This document shows positions 63,576 through 64,000 of a stretch of DNA of 64,000 nt, piece by piece. The DNA is from Nostoc sp. TCL26-01. GTDB taxonomy: Bacteria; Cyanobacteriota; Cyanobacteriia; Cyanobacteriales; Nostocaceae. The notes beneath the pieces are model-generated. The model was not told where the DNA came from. It did not search any database and saw only the letters and a program-made list of their open reading frames with translations. Made by a program: the position numbers and the translations under genes. Numbering within the stretch: the stretch's first letter is position 1; each line of letters opens with the position of its first letter. Location: the NCBI RefSeq assembly GCF_013393945.1, contig NZ_CP040297.1, positions 1,268,001 through 1,332,000 of the forward strand, written 5' to 3'.

Positions 63576-63761
63576 ATGACTAAAGCGAATTATCAAGCCA
63601 TGTCAGATGCAGAATTAAGAGATTGGGTCAGATATCATCCACAGGACACCGAAGCATTTCATACTCTAATGGACAGGTTAGACCTGCGACCAAAGGTTAT
63701 CACTCGCACTGATGAAGAATTTGCAACTGAGTTACAACGGCGTATTAGCCAAGCTAGTTAA
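63576..63761 (+). CDS. Small DUF6887-like protein
   Basis: 61 residues (MTKANYQAMSDAELRDWVRY, then RTDEEFATELQRRISQAS). The shape matches DUF6887, usually paired with DUF6888. Shine-Dalgarno-like GGTGAGGTGA lies just before. Here a MITE separates the two genes. Function unknown; the pairing is suggestive of a two-gene unit. Confidence 0.6.
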   Translation: MTKANYQAMSDAELRDWVRYHPQDTEAFHTLMDRLDLRPKVITRTDEEFATELQRRISQAS

Positions 63762-63948
63762 AAGGTCTCCCCGTCCAGGAAGTTCTTCTTCTACAACTCA
63801 GTACAAATCGAGGAACTTCTTATCTATTACCTATCGCCCATTGCCCATTGCCTAACTACACAAATTATTAGACTGCGCCAAGCTAGGCTAACAGAAATCA
63901 AATCGATTCCTATATACTTTAACTTGCCCCAAAAACGAGGTTATAGGG
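63762..63948. repeat. Intergenic with small repeats
   Basis: An inverted pair GGAAGTTCTTC and GAGGAACTTC (63778-63816) forms a hairpin, followed by CCCATTGCCCATTGCC repeats. The next gene starts at 63949. Confidence 0.5.
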
Positions 63949-64000
63949 ATGTCCCGTTCTACACCGTATCAGCCTTTATTGTTAAGACTACTACACGGTA
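63949..64000 (+). CDS. N-terminal fragment, possibly cytochrome b561-like
   Basis: The ATG at 63949 opens MSRSTPYQPLLLRLLHG up to the window edge. The Arg-Ser-Thr-Pro-Tyr-Gln start with RLLHG resembles cyanobacterial di-heme cytochrome b561-type membrane proteins, but 17 residues cannot prove it. Confidence 0.4.
   Translation, partial: MSRSTPYQPLLLRLLHG

Overview
The window reads as chromosomal DNA of a filamentous, heterocyst-type cyanobacterium of the Nostoc/Anabaena group. The evidence is a set of photosystem I genes (psaF, psaJ, psaL, psaK and the assembly factor ycf3), a Tic22 homologue, many copies of the octamer GCGATCGC, and intergenic gaps filled with seven-base short tandem repeats and palindromic elements. 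This comes from recognising families by eye, not from a database search.

Layout. 1-1213 carries psaF-psaJ-psaL on the minus strand (psaL cut by the window edge), divergent from tsaD. 1412-10225 holds tsaD, a hydrolase, an ACT-type regulator, a GNAT acetyltransferase with an overlapping upstream small ORF, tRNA-Pro, tic22-prmC, a membrane protein and psaK. 10451-19328 is mostly housekeeping: dapB, a cobalamin gene, a TPM-domain thylakoid protein, a hemerythrin protein divergent from a DUF2231 protein, DUF167, a glutathione transferase, an SRAP protein, ycf3 and gatC. 20048-29605 has tRNA-His, an M20 amidohydrolase, a tandem pair of Uma2 endonuclease-fold genes, pyrE, tRNA-Met(CAT), a CNNM/CorC protein, queC and a Gfo/Idh oxidoreductase. 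29816-38958 has a DedA protein, a ParM-like actin with a putative ribbon-helix-helix partner, a phosphohexomutase, rdgB, an FHA-GAF adenylate cyclase and an RbgA-type GTPase.

39177-46479 is the most unusual block. It is three co-directional genes encoding a large dynamin-like GTPase, a 1130-residue Hsp70/actin-fold ATPase with extra N- and C-terminal domains, and a helical protein of unknown family. The pairing recalls the SrfC/SrfB pair of proteobacterial srfABC loci. It is my best candidate for an uncharacterised NTP-dependent system. The rest of the window (46867-64000) has rpiA, a CHASE3 hybrid histidine kinase with three receiver domains, two CAP-domain genes, a higBA toxin-antitoxin pair, an rRNA methyltransferase with an N-terminal repeat tract, mini-RNase III, a STAS protein, carA, a retropepsin-like protease overlapping trpD tail to tail, a solitary Dam-type methylase and a pair of small DUF genes.

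Non-coding structure is rich. Two copies of a MITE-like element with 8-bp target duplications (7979-8309, 34800-35179) and two 154-bp copies of another with 3-bp duplications (9658-9811, 63401-63554) can be delimited to the base. A third palindromic family (four copies) and a 45-nt hairpin module are also present. The hairpin module is found inside two unrelated repeat families, and at 46619-46708 apparently inside another copy of itself. Comparing copies with and without it shows clean insertion of 45 nt, so the module seems mobile or to have been mobile.
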